From positions 1 to 23,951 of the forward strand of contig DAOUEK010000099.1 of assembly GCA_034430425.1 (NCBI GenBank): a DNA stretch of 23,951 nt. The letters are read 5' to 3'. This document shows positions 14,943-22,060 of the stretch, piece after piece (the first letter of the stretch is position 1; every line of letters starts with the position of its first letter). The translations under genes and the position numbers were made by a program. A model generated the notes under the pieces. It did no database searches. It saw only the letters and a program-made list of their open reading frames with translations, and was not told the origin of the DNA. This stretch comes from WVZH01 sp034430425. Lineage in GTDB: Bacteria; Chloroflexota; Anaerolineae; Anaerolineales; E44-bin32.

Positions 14943-15299
14943 ATGAGTGAAGAAGAACGTAAATGGCACCCGATATTAGAACCGGATAACGATGCACGTG
15001 CGGACCGATTTACGACGACAGACTGGTTCTTAAAACTCAAAGAAACAGAAAAATATCTCGACCGTACAACCGTACAATTCCTCAATGCCCAGCGCCAGAT
15101 CCAAGAGATGAACGACGTCATGGGCTGGCTCTTGAAAATCAGTGAAAATGTCTATCTAAAGAAATACCGCACGGCGCGCAAGTGGCTCGATAAAGCGCTT
15201 ATCCGCTACCCGTGGTTGTTTATGTATTTCAACGAGAGCCGCATCGACACCGCGAACCTAATTCCTGAAAATGAAGCGGAAGAAGCAGCAGAAGCCTGA
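14943..15299 (+). CDS. Unknown 118-residue soluble protein
   Basis: I do not recognise the family. The start is the ATG at 14943 because AGGAGG lies just before it; an in-frame ATG at 14904 would add 13 residues (including a Gly-Ser-Gly stretch) that are really the ribosome-binding region. The protein is charged, without signal peptide or membrane helix. It has an aromatic, mostly helical core at about 27-95 (DWFLKLKETEKYLDRTTV, then MGWLLKISENVY and KWLDKALIRYPWLFMYF) and an acidic, alanine-rich tail (NEAEEAAEA). The helical text around 65-95 could be a TPR-like or coiled-coil segment. It stands alone between a divergent and a separately promoted gene, so context says little. Confidence 0.72.
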   Translation: MSEEERKWHPILEPDNDARADRFTTTDWFLKLKETEKYLDRTTVQFLNAQRQIQEMNDVMGWLLKISENVYLKKYRTARKWLDKALIRYPWLFMYFNESRIDTANLIPENEAEEAAEA

Positions 15300-15438
15300 C
15301 GAATAGCCAGCGATACCACCCTCCTTAACCACTTTCAAACATATATTCCGCCAGGTGGTCACTCACATTCCCTCGGAATTCATGCCTGCGGATATGAAAT
15401 AGAATTACAAAAACTGAAATCTTCAGGGGTCTCGCTTC

Positions 15439-15479
15439 ATTCGAGGGCAATACTAATGAGATATCAATATCACTCGAAT
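15439..15479. promoter_or_regulatory. Nested inverted repeats before the alpha/beta hydrolase gene
   Basis: An outer pair ATTCGAG (15439-15445) and CTCGAAT (15473-15479) encloses an inner palindrome GATAT-CA-ATATC (15460-15471). The ATG follows 11 bases later. It may be an operator or a 5'-leader hairpin that controls translation; no clear Shine-Dalgarno is present. Confidence 0.35.
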
Positions 15480-15490
15480 CGGTATTCCCC

Positions 15491-16285
15491 ATGAAAGATC
15501 TTCGCACGTACGGCCCCAAACCATACCATATTGCACTCATCCATGGAGGTCCGGGCGTGCCGGGCGAGATGGCGCCGGTGGCCCGGGAACTCTCTATAAA
15601 ATGGGGAGTGCTGGAACCATTTCAGAATGCACTAACAATTACTGCCCAAATCGCAGAATTAAAATCGGTGATCGAGATGCACGGCGACCTTCCCATGACG
15701 TTGATCGGGTTTTCCTGGGGCGCGTGGCTCGCCGCACTCTATGCAGCAACCCATCCACAAGACGTAGCGAAATTGGTCCTCATCGGCAGCGGCAGCTTTG
15801 AAGAAAGATACATCACCGACATGCATGCGAAACGACTCGAACGCCTTTCTGCCGAGGAACGCAAGGAGTTGAGCGATCTTCTGGACACCATCTCATCCCA
15901 AAAACAAGGTGCGAAACAAGCCTTCGTTCGCGCGGGGCAGTTGTTCTCGAAGGCCGATGCCTACGATCCCTTGCCTGCTGAATCAGAAATCCTGGATTAC
16001 CAGGTCGATGTGTATCAAAGCGTATGGCCGCAAGCCGCCGAACTACGGCGCAGTGGGGACCTCCTGGCCTCAGCCGCTCGCATCCAATGCCCGGTCGTCG
16101 CCGTTCATGGCAGCCACGATCCGCACCCCGCCGAGGGCATCCGTGTGCCACTCGAAAACGTGCTCTCCGATTTTCGTTTTATAGTTCTGGAACGCTGCGG
16201 CCATAAACCCTGGGTCGAACGACATGCCAGGCAGCAATTTTATAAAATCCTGCAGGATGAATTGAGTGTGCACTCATATCCCTGA
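15491..16285 (+). CDS. Alpha/beta-fold hydrolase
   Basis: The protein (264 residues) has the oxyanion segment HGGPG (about 18-22), the nucleophile elbow GFSWGAW with Ser75, an acidic residue at Asp210 (HGSHDPHP) and a catalytic His238 (RCGHKPW), a complete Ser-Asp-His triad. HGGPG is shared with proline iminopeptidases and related esterases, but the short cap (about 105-190) does not settle the substrate. No signal peptide or membrane helix is seen, so it is cytoplasmic. The start at 15491 lacks an obvious Shine-Dalgarno and lies just after nested inverted repeats. Neighbours do not suggest a pathway. Confidence 0.85.
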   Translation: MKDLRTYGPKPYHIALIHGGPGVPGEMAPVARELSIKWGVLEPFQNALTITAQIAELKSVIEMHGDLPMTLIGFSWGAWLAALYAATHPQDVAKLVLIGSGSFEERYITDMHAKRLERLSAEERKELSDLLDTISSQKQGAKQAFVRAGQLFSKADAYDPLPAESEILDYQVDVYQSVWPQAAELRRSGDLLASAARIQCPVVAVHGSHDPHPAEGIRVPLENVLSDFRFIVLERCGHKPWVERHARQQFYKILQDELSVHSYP

Positions 16286-16487
16286 TCCGCATATTTACAA
16301 TTACCGCGACAAACACACCGTTCATCAGAAATGGCACGCTAAAACCTTGATAATTGTGTAGATAAGCACCTCGTTTTTCGGGTAATTGCGCAAGAACCAA
16401 TCTATCATGTAAGATGGGTCAGGTACACACACGCATATCACGAGCATTGATCCGTAAAGCCGTCTGTCATCCTGGGAGAGTACGAGC

Positions 16488-16847
16488 ATGCCCGTGAACT
16501 GCCGAATCGATCATAATACTGTTTTCACGATAATCGAGGGCAGGATGATAAACAAAGAAATGATCGACATCCAGGTAAAATTGAGAAAAGGACCGGAATT
16601 TAAACCTGATTATTCGCATCTCATTGACCGCAGGCAAACTGGAGAACGAAGGAATTCCGCAGCAGGGATTCGAACCATCACTTCTTCTGGCATGTTCTCC
16701 GACCAAAGCCGCAGAGCTTTCGTCGTGCCGAGTGACGCAGCGTATTGCTTCTCCCGCATCTTCCAGGTCTATCGCCAACACGGGCCAGAGTGGACGGAGG
16801 TCTTGCGCTATTTCGATCAGGCAGTGCAGTGGATCGGTTTGGAATAA
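16488..16847 (+). CDS. Small STAS/SpoIIAA-like domain protein A
   Basis: The function is unknown. The 119 residues fit the SpoIIAA-like/STAS-SEC14 fold group: an N-terminal strand pair (CRIDHNTVFTIIEGRM, about 5-20), a helix, LIDRRQ (about 45-50), and the C-terminal text RRAFVVPSDAAYCFSRIFQVYR...VLRYFDQAVQWI. The same layout occurs in the protein encoded at 17963-18298, where it reads LAIVASGELTFGLSRMYEAFS...MLRVFKDRASAEVWL; this match is my main evidence that the frame is real. GGAGAG seven bases upstream supports the ATG. It lies 155 bases before a Ser/Thr kinase gene on the same strand. STAS proteins are often kinase targets in partner-switching circuits, but no target serine is evident. 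Confidence 0.7.
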   Translation: MPVNCRIDHNTVFTIIEGRMINKEMIDIQVKLRKGPEFKPDYSHLIDRRQTGERRNSAAGIRTITSSGMFSDQSRRAFVVPSDAAYCFSRIFQVYRQHGPEWTEVLRYFDQAVQWIGLE

Positions 16848-17002
16848 GCAGTCGCATCACTGCCCGGGGGATAATAAAGTGCCAGTGAGATCGAAAACCA
16901 TTTCTACGTCTAAACGATCAAATCCTTTGCACGGCGTATTACCACATTCACCAAAAACTATCCGCCAAATGGAATGCAAGATCGATTGGAGCGGAATGTC
17001 CC

Positions 17003-17881
17003 ATGAAAGAATGGATCGGGCGTGAAGTCTCTGACGTCAAAATTGAAAAATTCTTAGCAGAAGGCGGCATGGGTGAGGTGTACCTCGGGTGGCACAAGAT
17101 GCATCTCCGCCGCGTTACTGTAAAAATAATGCATGCCAGGATGCGCGAGGACCCTCAATTCATGGCTCGCTTCCAGATCGATGCGGGAGCACTAATCGCC
17201 CTGTCCCACCCCAATATCGTCCACTGTCTCGATTGCAATGTCGTTGATGGGCACCCTTACTTCATCATGGAATTTCTGGAAGGAAGCTCCCTAGAAGACT
17301 ACATGCGCGGTTTAAATCAACAAGGCTATTTGCTGCCACTGCACGTGATTGTGGACCTCATGTGGATACTGGCATCTGCACTCGACTACGCGCACGAATC
17401 TGGTCTCATTCACATGGATATAAAACCTGCCAATATCATGCTGGAAAGCAAGGTCGTTCCCATTGATCCTGGTCTACCTATCCCCGTCCCGCCGGATTTG
17501 CGGCCCATCATTACGGATTTCGGACTGGCCAGCATGGCGCGAGCGCTGCATGATGATTCGGATGGCGTCTTCATGGGCACACCCGCGTATATGAGTCCCG
17601 AGCAAATTCGTGGCCAGGAACCAGATCCCAGATCGGACATCTACGCACTTGGCATCGTGCTTTATGAACTACTGGTCGGCCAACTTCCGTTCGACTCTGA
17701 AGATGGTGATCTCACTTCGCTCTTGGATAAACACCTGAATCAACCCCCTCCCAAAATGGCAAACGTTCCTCCGAAGATTGAAGCTGTTATTCGCAAGGCA
17801 TTGGAGAAGAAACCGCGCAAGCGCTATAAATCGGTAACAGCATTCGCCAAACGCCTGGCAGCAGTTGCAGCAAAAAAATGA
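17003..17881 (+). CDS. Soluble Ser/Thr protein kinase (Hanks type, non-RD)
   Basis: It phosphorylates protein serine or threonine in the cytoplasm. The 292 residues are almost only a kinase domain: Gly-rich loop AEGGMGEV (about 19-26), VTVK Lys41, the helix C position where Glu is expected carries Asp60 (FQID), catalytic loop HMDIKPAN (137-144) with Asp139, DFG 172-174, SPE 198-200 and DIYALG 212-217. The HRD arginine is Met, so it is non-RD, which often means less dependence on activation-loop phosphorylation. No transmembrane helix, PASTA or sensor domain follows. An insert at about 151-168 (proline-rich PIDPGLPIPVPPD) precedes DFG. The ATG at 17003 has GGAG 11 bases upstream. It is flanked by two homologous STAS-like genes. 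Confidence 0.93.
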   Translation: MKEWIGREVSDVKIEKFLAEGGMGEVYLGWHKMHLRRVTVKIMHARMREDPQFMARFQIDAGALIALSHPNIVHCLDCNVVDGHPYFIMEFLEGSSLEDYMRGLNQQGYLLPLHVIVDLMWILASALDYAHESGLIHMDIKPANIMLESKVVPIDPGLPIPVPPDLRPIITDFGLASMARALHDDSDGVFMGTPAYMSPEQIRGQEPDPRSDIYALGIVLYELLVGQLPFDSEDGDLTSLLDKHLNQPPPKMANVPPKIEAVIRKALEKKPRKRYKSVTAFAKRLAAVAAKK

Positions 17882-17962
17882 AACCTTTCCCACACAAGCC
17901 ATCGGATTAATGCTGATTTAAGGGAAATTCGAGGAACTACTCATTATTACAATATTGGCAGT

Positions 17963-18298
17963 TCAGGATGCATTTGCCTCTTGCAGCCATACCTCAGCAC
18001 TCGCTCTATCTTTGAAGACCCGAAGCATTTGAGGTAATTCTGCTGAAAATGCTTCGTACATGCGGCTTAACCCAAAGGTTAATTCGCCTGATGCTACAAT
18101 TGCCAGCTTTGTCTTCCCTCTTTCAGGATAACGCTTGCGAACATCGTTCAACTCTTCGATCATACTGATTTCTGGATTCCCAGTATCGAGTTCTGATAAA
18201 TCCCAGATTGCGGGAATATCCGGCGGGTATTCCTCTGTATGCGTGATCGTCTCTAAAATATTATTGAATTCATCTAGCCTGACTGAACCGCGCAACAC
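17963..18298 (-). CDS. Small STAS/SpoIIAA-like domain protein B (5' end unresolved)
   Basis: This is a homologue of the STAS-like protein at 16488-16847 (shared C-terminus: small-hydrophobic IVAS/VVPS, SRMYE/SRIFQ, LRVF/LRYF, WL/WI). The first usual start is the GTG at 18298, giving 111 residues, but the family N-terminus continues in frame upstream: the codons from 18346 to 18299 read ISADLRYDREKNILNI, which aligns with CRIDHNTVFTII in its partner. No ATG, GTG or TTG is in frame between the stop at 18373-18371 and 18298. An ATC at 18346 is preceded, six bases off, by AAGGA. Either a rare ATC start is used or one base is missing after the out-of-frame ATG at 18353. It converges on the kinase gene. 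The function is unknown. Confidence 0.68.
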   Translation of the reverse strand: MLRGSVRLDEFNNILETITHTEEYPPDIPAIWDLSELDTGNPEISMIEELNDVRKRYPERGKTKLAIVASGELTFGLSRMYEAFSAELPQMLRVFKDRASAEVWLQEANAS

Positions 18299-18368
18299 AA
18301 TGTTGAGGATATTCTTTTCTCGATCGTAACGAAGATCTGCTGAGATACTGCATCCTTCGATTTTCTGA

Positions 18369-18393
18369 TTCTATCCACTGCGAAATTCTATCC
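18369..18393. repeat. Direct repeat ATTCTATCC x2
   Basis: ATTCTATCC occurs at 18369-18377 and 18385-18393, a 16-base period, immediately upstream of the STAS-like gene B. Tandem sites of this kind can bind a regulator. Confidence 0.45.
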
Positions 18394-18405
18394 TTTCTCG
18401 CAGTG
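18376..18405. repeat. Perfect inverted repeat CACTGCGA / TCGCAGTG
   Basis: CACTGCGA (18376-18383) and TCGCAGTG (18398-18405) form an 8-base stem with a 14-base loop. It overlaps the direct repeats and a GTGTACAC palindrome (18403-18410). GTACACAA is repeated at 18405-18412 and 18423-18430, 18 bases apart. Confidence 0.5.
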
Positions 18406-18680
18406 TACACAAAGTAGTAGACGTACACAAGCAAGATTATCCGAATTCTCCCGTCACTATCGATAGTCCAGCGGGAATACGACAGCAGTGACTACGTCCT
18501 CGTGTCCGTACAAATACGCGATTGGTGCGAAGAAATCACTTATCTTCACTTATAATACGTACAATTCGGCGCCTCGCACCCAAGCCATTTCTATCGTCCT
18601 TGCCAGCGCTATTTGATACGCATACCCGTTTGCTTCCAATTACTCATCCACAGTGGTGAACAGCCGGAGGAGGGGGAATA

Positions 18681-20075
18681 ATGGGAATTATCGAACAATT
18701 TCTCGAAGCCTTAGTCAATGTAACCAACAACATCACATTGATTGCCTTCTTGGCAGTGATCATGCTGGCAATCCTCATCACAGTGCTTCAAAAAGACAAG
18801 ATATACAAGAACCATTTAAAGGTTATTCAACTGATAATTATATTGTTCTCCCTCATCTTCTTGGCGATTTTAGCCCTCGAGATGATGAAGAATTGGCCCC
18901 ACACAGACCCGAAGGTGACCCCCAGTCCGGAAGCAGGTATGATAATAACGCCAACCAAAACACATACACCGACCATCACCCCAACACCCACACTGACGCC
19001 TACGGTCTGTCCTGACTATCCATTTGGGTTGGGCGAACAACTTGTCTTCGCCAACGAACCCATCACCATTGAGAATATCGATAATCTGGATTTAATTGCT
19101 GACTGGCCGTACGTCGATGGACGCCATGCCTATTTCATCGAATACAGTCATGATTCGCGATACCTCATTTTGGGCTTGGAGCAAGGCCTGATTCGCGTGG
19201 TAAATGCCAGGAACGGCGAACTGATCGATGAGGATTCCCGCCACGAAGGCAGTAACTTGACGGATTTGGAAACCTTCATTTCTCCTTCCGGCAGTATTAA
19301 CCGCTTCGCCACAGCATCCTTCGATACAACCGCCTATATCTGGGATTTCAACGGGCGTGTGATTTCAATGTCCCACACGCTGGAGCGAGACAATATATAT
19401 GCCGTCTATTCCGTCGCCTTCTCGCCACTTGCCAGTGATCTGGCTGTGACCGGTGACGGAAAGAATCGCGTCAACCTGTGGTCGCTGCCGGCAGCCGACA
19501 GCAAAGACTTTCGCCACGAGTACACCTGGCTCACGGACGAGGAACAAGCGGCTGGCAACTTTCACGTTACCGACAGCAGTTTTTCAAATGACGGGGAGAT
19601 ACTCGCCGTAGCGTCCAGCGACGGCAGCGTTCAGATTATCAAGCTCCATAGAAGCGGGGATCTTAGTAACGCCTGGTTGTCGGCAGAGGGCAGGCTCCCC
19701 ATCGAAGGCCCTGGGGACAAGGTTTTTCAACTCGTCGAATTCTCTCCCAGCGAGAGAAACAGGCTCTATGCAGCTTCCAATTACGGAAATCTGTCGATTT
19801 TCGATATCAGTCTTGGCGAACTAACCGGCAGCGCCAAGTCTAGCGGTCCACTGGTGGACATCGACATATCCAAAGATGGGACATTGGTGGCTGGTGTGGC
19901 TGTCGCCGAAGAAACCTCCTTCGTTCACGTCTGGGAGCAAGATGGAAGCGGATCGCTTTTCACGCGCTACCTCAACGGCGGCCACAGCGTCAGCATTGCG
20001 CCGAACGGCAAACTGCTCGCCGTCGCAGATCAACTGGGCATCCGTATTTACGCCATCGGCCTTTGTGTAGAGTAA
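18681..20075 (+). CDS. Membrane-anchored WD40-like beta-propeller protein
   Basis: Function is unknown; it looks like a scaffold held at the membrane. The 464 residues have helices at about 18-36 and 48-68, a Pro/Thr-rich linker (about 75-110, with repeated TPT), then about 350 residues of WD40-like repeats. Repeat cues are YSHDSRYLILGLEQGLIRVVNARNGELI (about 155), SFDTTAYIWDFNG, VAFSPLASDLAVTGDGKNRVNLWSL, SFSNDGEILAVASSDGSVQIIKLH, EFSPSERNRLYAASNYGNLSIFDI, and a final SIAPNGKLLAVADQLGIRIYAI. The linker resembles glycosylated cell-surface linkers. With two helices, N-terminus inside, the propeller would sit on the cytoplasmic side; with one signal-anchor helix it would be outside. A run AGGAGGGGG before the ATG fixes the start. 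Confidence 0.85.
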   Translation: MGIIEQFLEALVNVTNNITLIAFLAVIMLAILITVLQKDKIYKNHLKVIQLIIILFSLIFLAILALEMMKNWPHTDPKVTPSPEAGMIITPTKTHTPTITPTPTLTPTVCPDYPFGLGEQLVFANEPITIENIDNLDLIADWPYVDGRHAYFIEYSHDSRYLILGLEQGLIRVVNARNGELIDEDSRHEGSNLTDLETFISPSGSINRFATASFDTTAYIWDFNGRVISMSHTLERDNIYAVYSVAFSPLASDLAVTGDGKNRVNLWSLPAADSKDFRHEYTWLTDEEQAAGNFHVTDSSFSNDGEILAVASSDGSVQIIKLHRSGDLSNAWLSAEGRLPIEGPGDKVFQLVEFSPSERNRLYAASNYGNLSIFDISLGELTGSAKSSGPLVDIDISKDGTLVAGVAVAEETSFVHVWEQDGSGSLFTRYLNGGHSVSIAPNGKLLAVADQLGIRIYAIGLCVE

Positions 20076-20256
20076 AACGCTAAATTGCACTTTAACCAAC
20101 TACACCTGATTGATCTCCTCTTGCGCATCTTTCAATTTCCTTTTTAAAGGTATATGCTACAAAAAGTCATCCGTACTGTCACATTTCACTTTCGGCAGTC
20201 GTTCTGTTAATAGAAGCGATTCCCATCGCACTATATCGTAAGGGGAGGAGAAACGC

Positions 20257-21825
20257 ATGAAAACCAAAAACTTCTTTGTACTTGTTCTGATCGTTTTTAC
20301 ACTAAGCGCCTGCGGCGATCCCCAGCCCGGTCCGGGAGACCCCGATGTTGAATTGCAGCAGCAACCCGAACAAATAGCGGAAGCCGGTTTCCCAGAACTG
20401 GAAGGCTACATCCCTGCATACATGTACGAAATCCTCGATCCACAACCAAACCTCATCATCCCCCTGGCGCCGTACCTGATCCGCTTCAGCGGGCACAGCT
20501 TTGGCGGGATTGAGGCATTCGAGGTGCGTGTCGATGGCAGCGTGATCGGTACAGTAGTACCGTCAGGATACGGCTCGGGCGGACCCGCTTACGGCCATTT
20601 CTTCTTCGCTGAACTGCTCTGGACACCTACTGGCTATGGCAACCATCTCATTGCCGTGCGAGCCAAAGCCTCCGGTTATGCGATGTACAGCGATTCCCTC
20701 GAGGTGCAGGTAACAGTTGGGGCCAGCGCAGAAATCGCCGAAGCGGGCGATTACCCCGAACTCGCTATCCTCCCCAATTGCGGCCCGGAGGATCTCACGC
20801 CTCCATCTCTCATCTCCCCGACACATTATGCTTACACAGGAACCACATTGACCGGAGCGTCACTCCCTGCGGACTCATTTCAGTGGGCGAATACTTCTGG
20901 ATGCATTCCTGAATTATTCCGAATCCTCATGTCGCCCGACCCGGAATATGGATGGGCACGCATGGGGTATAGCGATGATGGACTCCATACGACCTGGCCT
21001 CCCGCCGATGCGGAATGGCCACAAGCATCACTCGATCCAGCAACCATGTACTACTGGACCGTTAACGCCTGGACGGACGGCATCCACGGCCCGGATTCGG
21101 AAATGCGTATCTTCTTCACCGGACCCCTTTGCGCTTCGGCCTCGGAATTAGCAGCACCGTTGTTGATCTCGCCACATGACGGTGTTGTATACAGCAGTAC
21201 TATCCTCAAACTGCACTACGAACCCGGCCAACCCGAGTGCCTCCCGGAGGCTTACTTCGTCGATTTGCAAACCGACTCCGACTTCGGCGGAACGTCGCTC
21301 ATGGGAGCCACATCGTCTCCAACCACATACGTGACAACGCCCGAACTGGAAAGATGTACGCGCTATTACTGGCGCGTGGCCGCCATGAAAAATCAGAGCA
21401 CCGGACCATTTTCAGAAACCCGCTCCTTCTTCATCACCAGCGAGGATTTATTATGTGCCGGGCAAGCTTCACTGCCCTTCATCAAAGCGCTGAAAGACCA
21501 GCAATGCCTGCAGGGTCCGGATCCGCAGAAGTATCCCGTTCTGGGCTACTTCCTTGCGGGCGAGACTGCGTCGATCTTGGCGCAAGATATTGGTGATGAG
21601 TGGTGGGTGATCGAAAACCCGGATGGAAATGATTACTGCTACGTACGCAAAGCTGACAATCAGGAAAGCGGCGAAACCAGCGATGTTTCGAAATGGAACG
21701 ACCCGGAGATCGAAGATGAACCAGCGCTCGTATGCAGCGAAGATCTCAACGAGCAGCAATGCAATGCTGCCGGAGGAACGTGGATGGAAACTGTTGGAAG
21801 GGCACCGTACTGCAAATGTGAATAG
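20257..21825 (+). CDS. Multidomain lipoprotein with Ig/FN3-like domains and SH3-like C-terminus
   Basis: This is probably a surface protein; its ligand is unknown. A signal peptide with lipobox LSAC (Cys19) is followed by an acidic Pro/Gln-rich linker. Next come an Ig-like domain (about 60-155), two FN3-like beta domains with YYWTVNAWTDG- and YYWRVAAMKNQ-type strands (about 180-290 and 298-395), and a bacterial SH3-like region (about 405-466, VLGYFLAGETASILAQDIGDEWWVI). A cysteine tail (about 493-522, CSEDLNEQQCNAAGGTW...YCKCE) ends the chain. The tail type, a GGTW motif with four Cys, recurs in Anaerolineae lipoproteins as I recall. AGGGGAGGAG before the ATG supports the start. A terminator lies 28 bases after the stop, so it ends its own transcript. 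Confidence 0.85.
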   Translation: MKTKNFFVLVLIVFTLSACGDPQPGPGDPDVELQQQPEQIAEAGFPELEGYIPAYMYEILDPQPNLIIPLAPYLIRFSGHSFGGIEAFEVRVDGSVIGTVVPSGYGSGGPAYGHFFFAELLWTPTGYGNHLIAVRAKASGYAMYSDSLEVQVTVGASAEIAEAGDYPELAILPNCGPEDLTPPSLISPTHYAYTGTTLTGASLPADSFQWANTSGCIPELFRILMSPDPEYGWARMGYSDDGLHTTWPPADAEWPQASLDPATMYYWTVNAWTDGIHGPDSEMRIFFTGPLCASASELAAPLLISPHDGVVYSSTILKLHYEPGQPECLPEAYFVDLQTDSDFGGTSLMGATSSPTTYVTTPELERCTRYYWRVAAMKNQSTGPFSETRSFFITSEDLLCAGQASLPFIKALKDQQCLQGPDPQKYPVLGYFLAGETASILAQDIGDEWWVIENPDGNDYCYVRKADNQESGETSDVSKWNDPEIEDEPALVCSEDLNEQQCNAAGGTWMETVGRAPYCKCE

Positions 21826-21853
21826 CGGAAAATTCGAGAAGTATACATGATGC

Positions 21854-21888
21854 GACCCCGCCATCGACATCCGGCGGGGTCTTTCTTT
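21854..21888 (+). terminator. Rho-independent terminator after the lipoprotein gene
   Basis: GACCCCGCC (21854-21862) and GGCGGGGTC (21873-21881) form a perfect 9-base stem with a 10-base loop, followed by TTTCTTT (21882-21888). It lies 28 bases after the lipoprotein stop and separates it from the potassium importer gene. Confidence 0.85.
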
Positions 21889-22060
21889 ACCATAACATGG
21901 CCCCGCCCGCCTTGAGTCTTTCCCTTCTCAATCCTCGCTGTATACCTATCCCTGCGACAAATTGTCTCGAGTTCATAGATTCGTGTAGAAGCCCATCAGT
22001 ACATTATATTGGTGATGACCCCCTTCATAATTTCTATTACAATTCTGTCGAGGTACTCAC

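Larger units (their letters stand above)
18347..18680. other. 334-base divergent intergenic region with repeats
   Basis: This lies between the STAS-like gene B (minus) and the beta-propeller gene (plus). Its left third is packed with repeats, listed separately (18369-18430). A perfect TATAAT is at 18551-18556, 125 bases before the plus-strand start, without a good -35. Confidence 0.5.

Noticed and set aside
16655..16705. GGGATTCGAACCATCACTTC on the plus strand looks like the T-arm end of a minus-strand tRNA.
   Set aside because: The T-stem does not pair, no acceptor or anticodon arms fit around it, and it lies inside the STAS-like gene A.
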